Positions 48,023 to 48,071 of a DNA stretch of 48,071 bases are shown here, piece by piece. The notes beneath the pieces were generated by a model. That model did no database searches. It saw nothing but the letters and a program-made list of their open reading frames with translations, and was not told the origin of the DNA. The translations under genes were made by a program, and so were the position numbers. The stretch is from an uncultured Ruminococcus sp. GTDB lineage: Bacteria > Bacillota > Clostridia > Oscillospirales > Ruminococcaceae. Each line of letters begins with the position of its first letter. The first letter of the stretch is position 1. The stretch is taken from positions 1 to 48,071 of the forward strand of contig NZ_CAMYUE010000018.1 in NCBI RefSeq assembly GCF_947301925.1, given 5' to 3'.

Positions 48023-48071
48023 AAAGCCCTCGACCGATTAGTACTCGCAAGCTGAACGTGTCACCACGCTT
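48023..48071 (-). rRNA. rrl: 23S ribosomal RNA, 3' end (cut by window edge)
   Basis: The minus strand ends with the 23S 3' terminal sequence GTACTAATCGGTCGAGGGCTT. The remainder lies outside the window. The precise 3' end (near 48023) is approximate. Confidence 0.9.

Overview
The window looks like a chromosomal segment of a gut or rumen Ruminococcus-type bacterium (Firmicutes, Clostridia, Oscillospiraceae). The evidence is five secreted proteins with Ruminococcus-style dockerin modules (paired or single GDxNxDGxxxxxDA loops), long threonine linkers, BspA-type leucine-rich repeats, a beta-1,3-glucanase, strong SD sequences, consensus sigma-A promoters and a dipicolinate synthase pair. No phage, integron, IS transposase, CRISPR array or tRNA was found.

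Layout. 1-3548 (minus): the str cluster rpsL-rpsG-fusA-tuf (tuf cut by the window edge), with a perfect consensus promoter before rpsL, a structured rpsL-rpsG intercistronic region and a separate tuf promoter. 3736-11450 (minus): trkA-trkH potassium uptake followed by two paralogous BspA-LRR/poly-Thr/dockerin proteins. 11566-20750 (minus): a small unknown protein, a HAD phosphatase, glycogen synthase, a third LRR-dockerin protein, purL and mtaB. 21035-26621: an HPr-like protein without the catalytic histidine, two lipoproteins (one with a toxin-nuclease-like C-terminus, one with an FTP-PepSY-like module), a degenerate receiver/GGDEF protein, an Xre/DUF2975-like pair and a beta-CASP metallo-hydrolase whose divergent control region carries repeated operator-like motifs. 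26618-31160: a zinc-ribbon membrane protein, serine biosynthesis (serC-serA) and a fourth dockerin protein. 31295-37476: a PP2C phosphatase, TatD and LCP-like operon, a SLOG protein, alanine racemase, a SecD-head-like lipoprotein and a TatD-linked radical SAM protein. 37606-46188: a tiny membrane protein, ilvE, a 380-bp multi-palindromic repeat, a GH16 glucanase with a half dockerin, a lipoprotein, an M16C peptidase and dpaA-dpaB. 46219-48071 (minus): a polytopic membrane protein, then 5S rRNA and the 3' end of 23S rRNA.

How the genes fit together. Translation genes and rRNA sit at the two ends. Between them lie housekeeping biosynthesis (purine, serine, branched-chain amino acids, D-alanine, glycogen) and an extracellular set (dockerin proteins, glucanase, lipoproteins) suited to polysaccharide use and surface attachment. 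The least ordinary items are the rpsL-rpsG leader whose 11-bp stem ends exactly at the rpsG SD, the toxin-like lipoprotein pair, the degenerate regulator proteins (HPr-like, REC-GGDEF-like, LCP-like), the putative Xre operators and the families of palindromic and heptamer repeats between genes. All assignments rest on reading the sequence; no database search was run.
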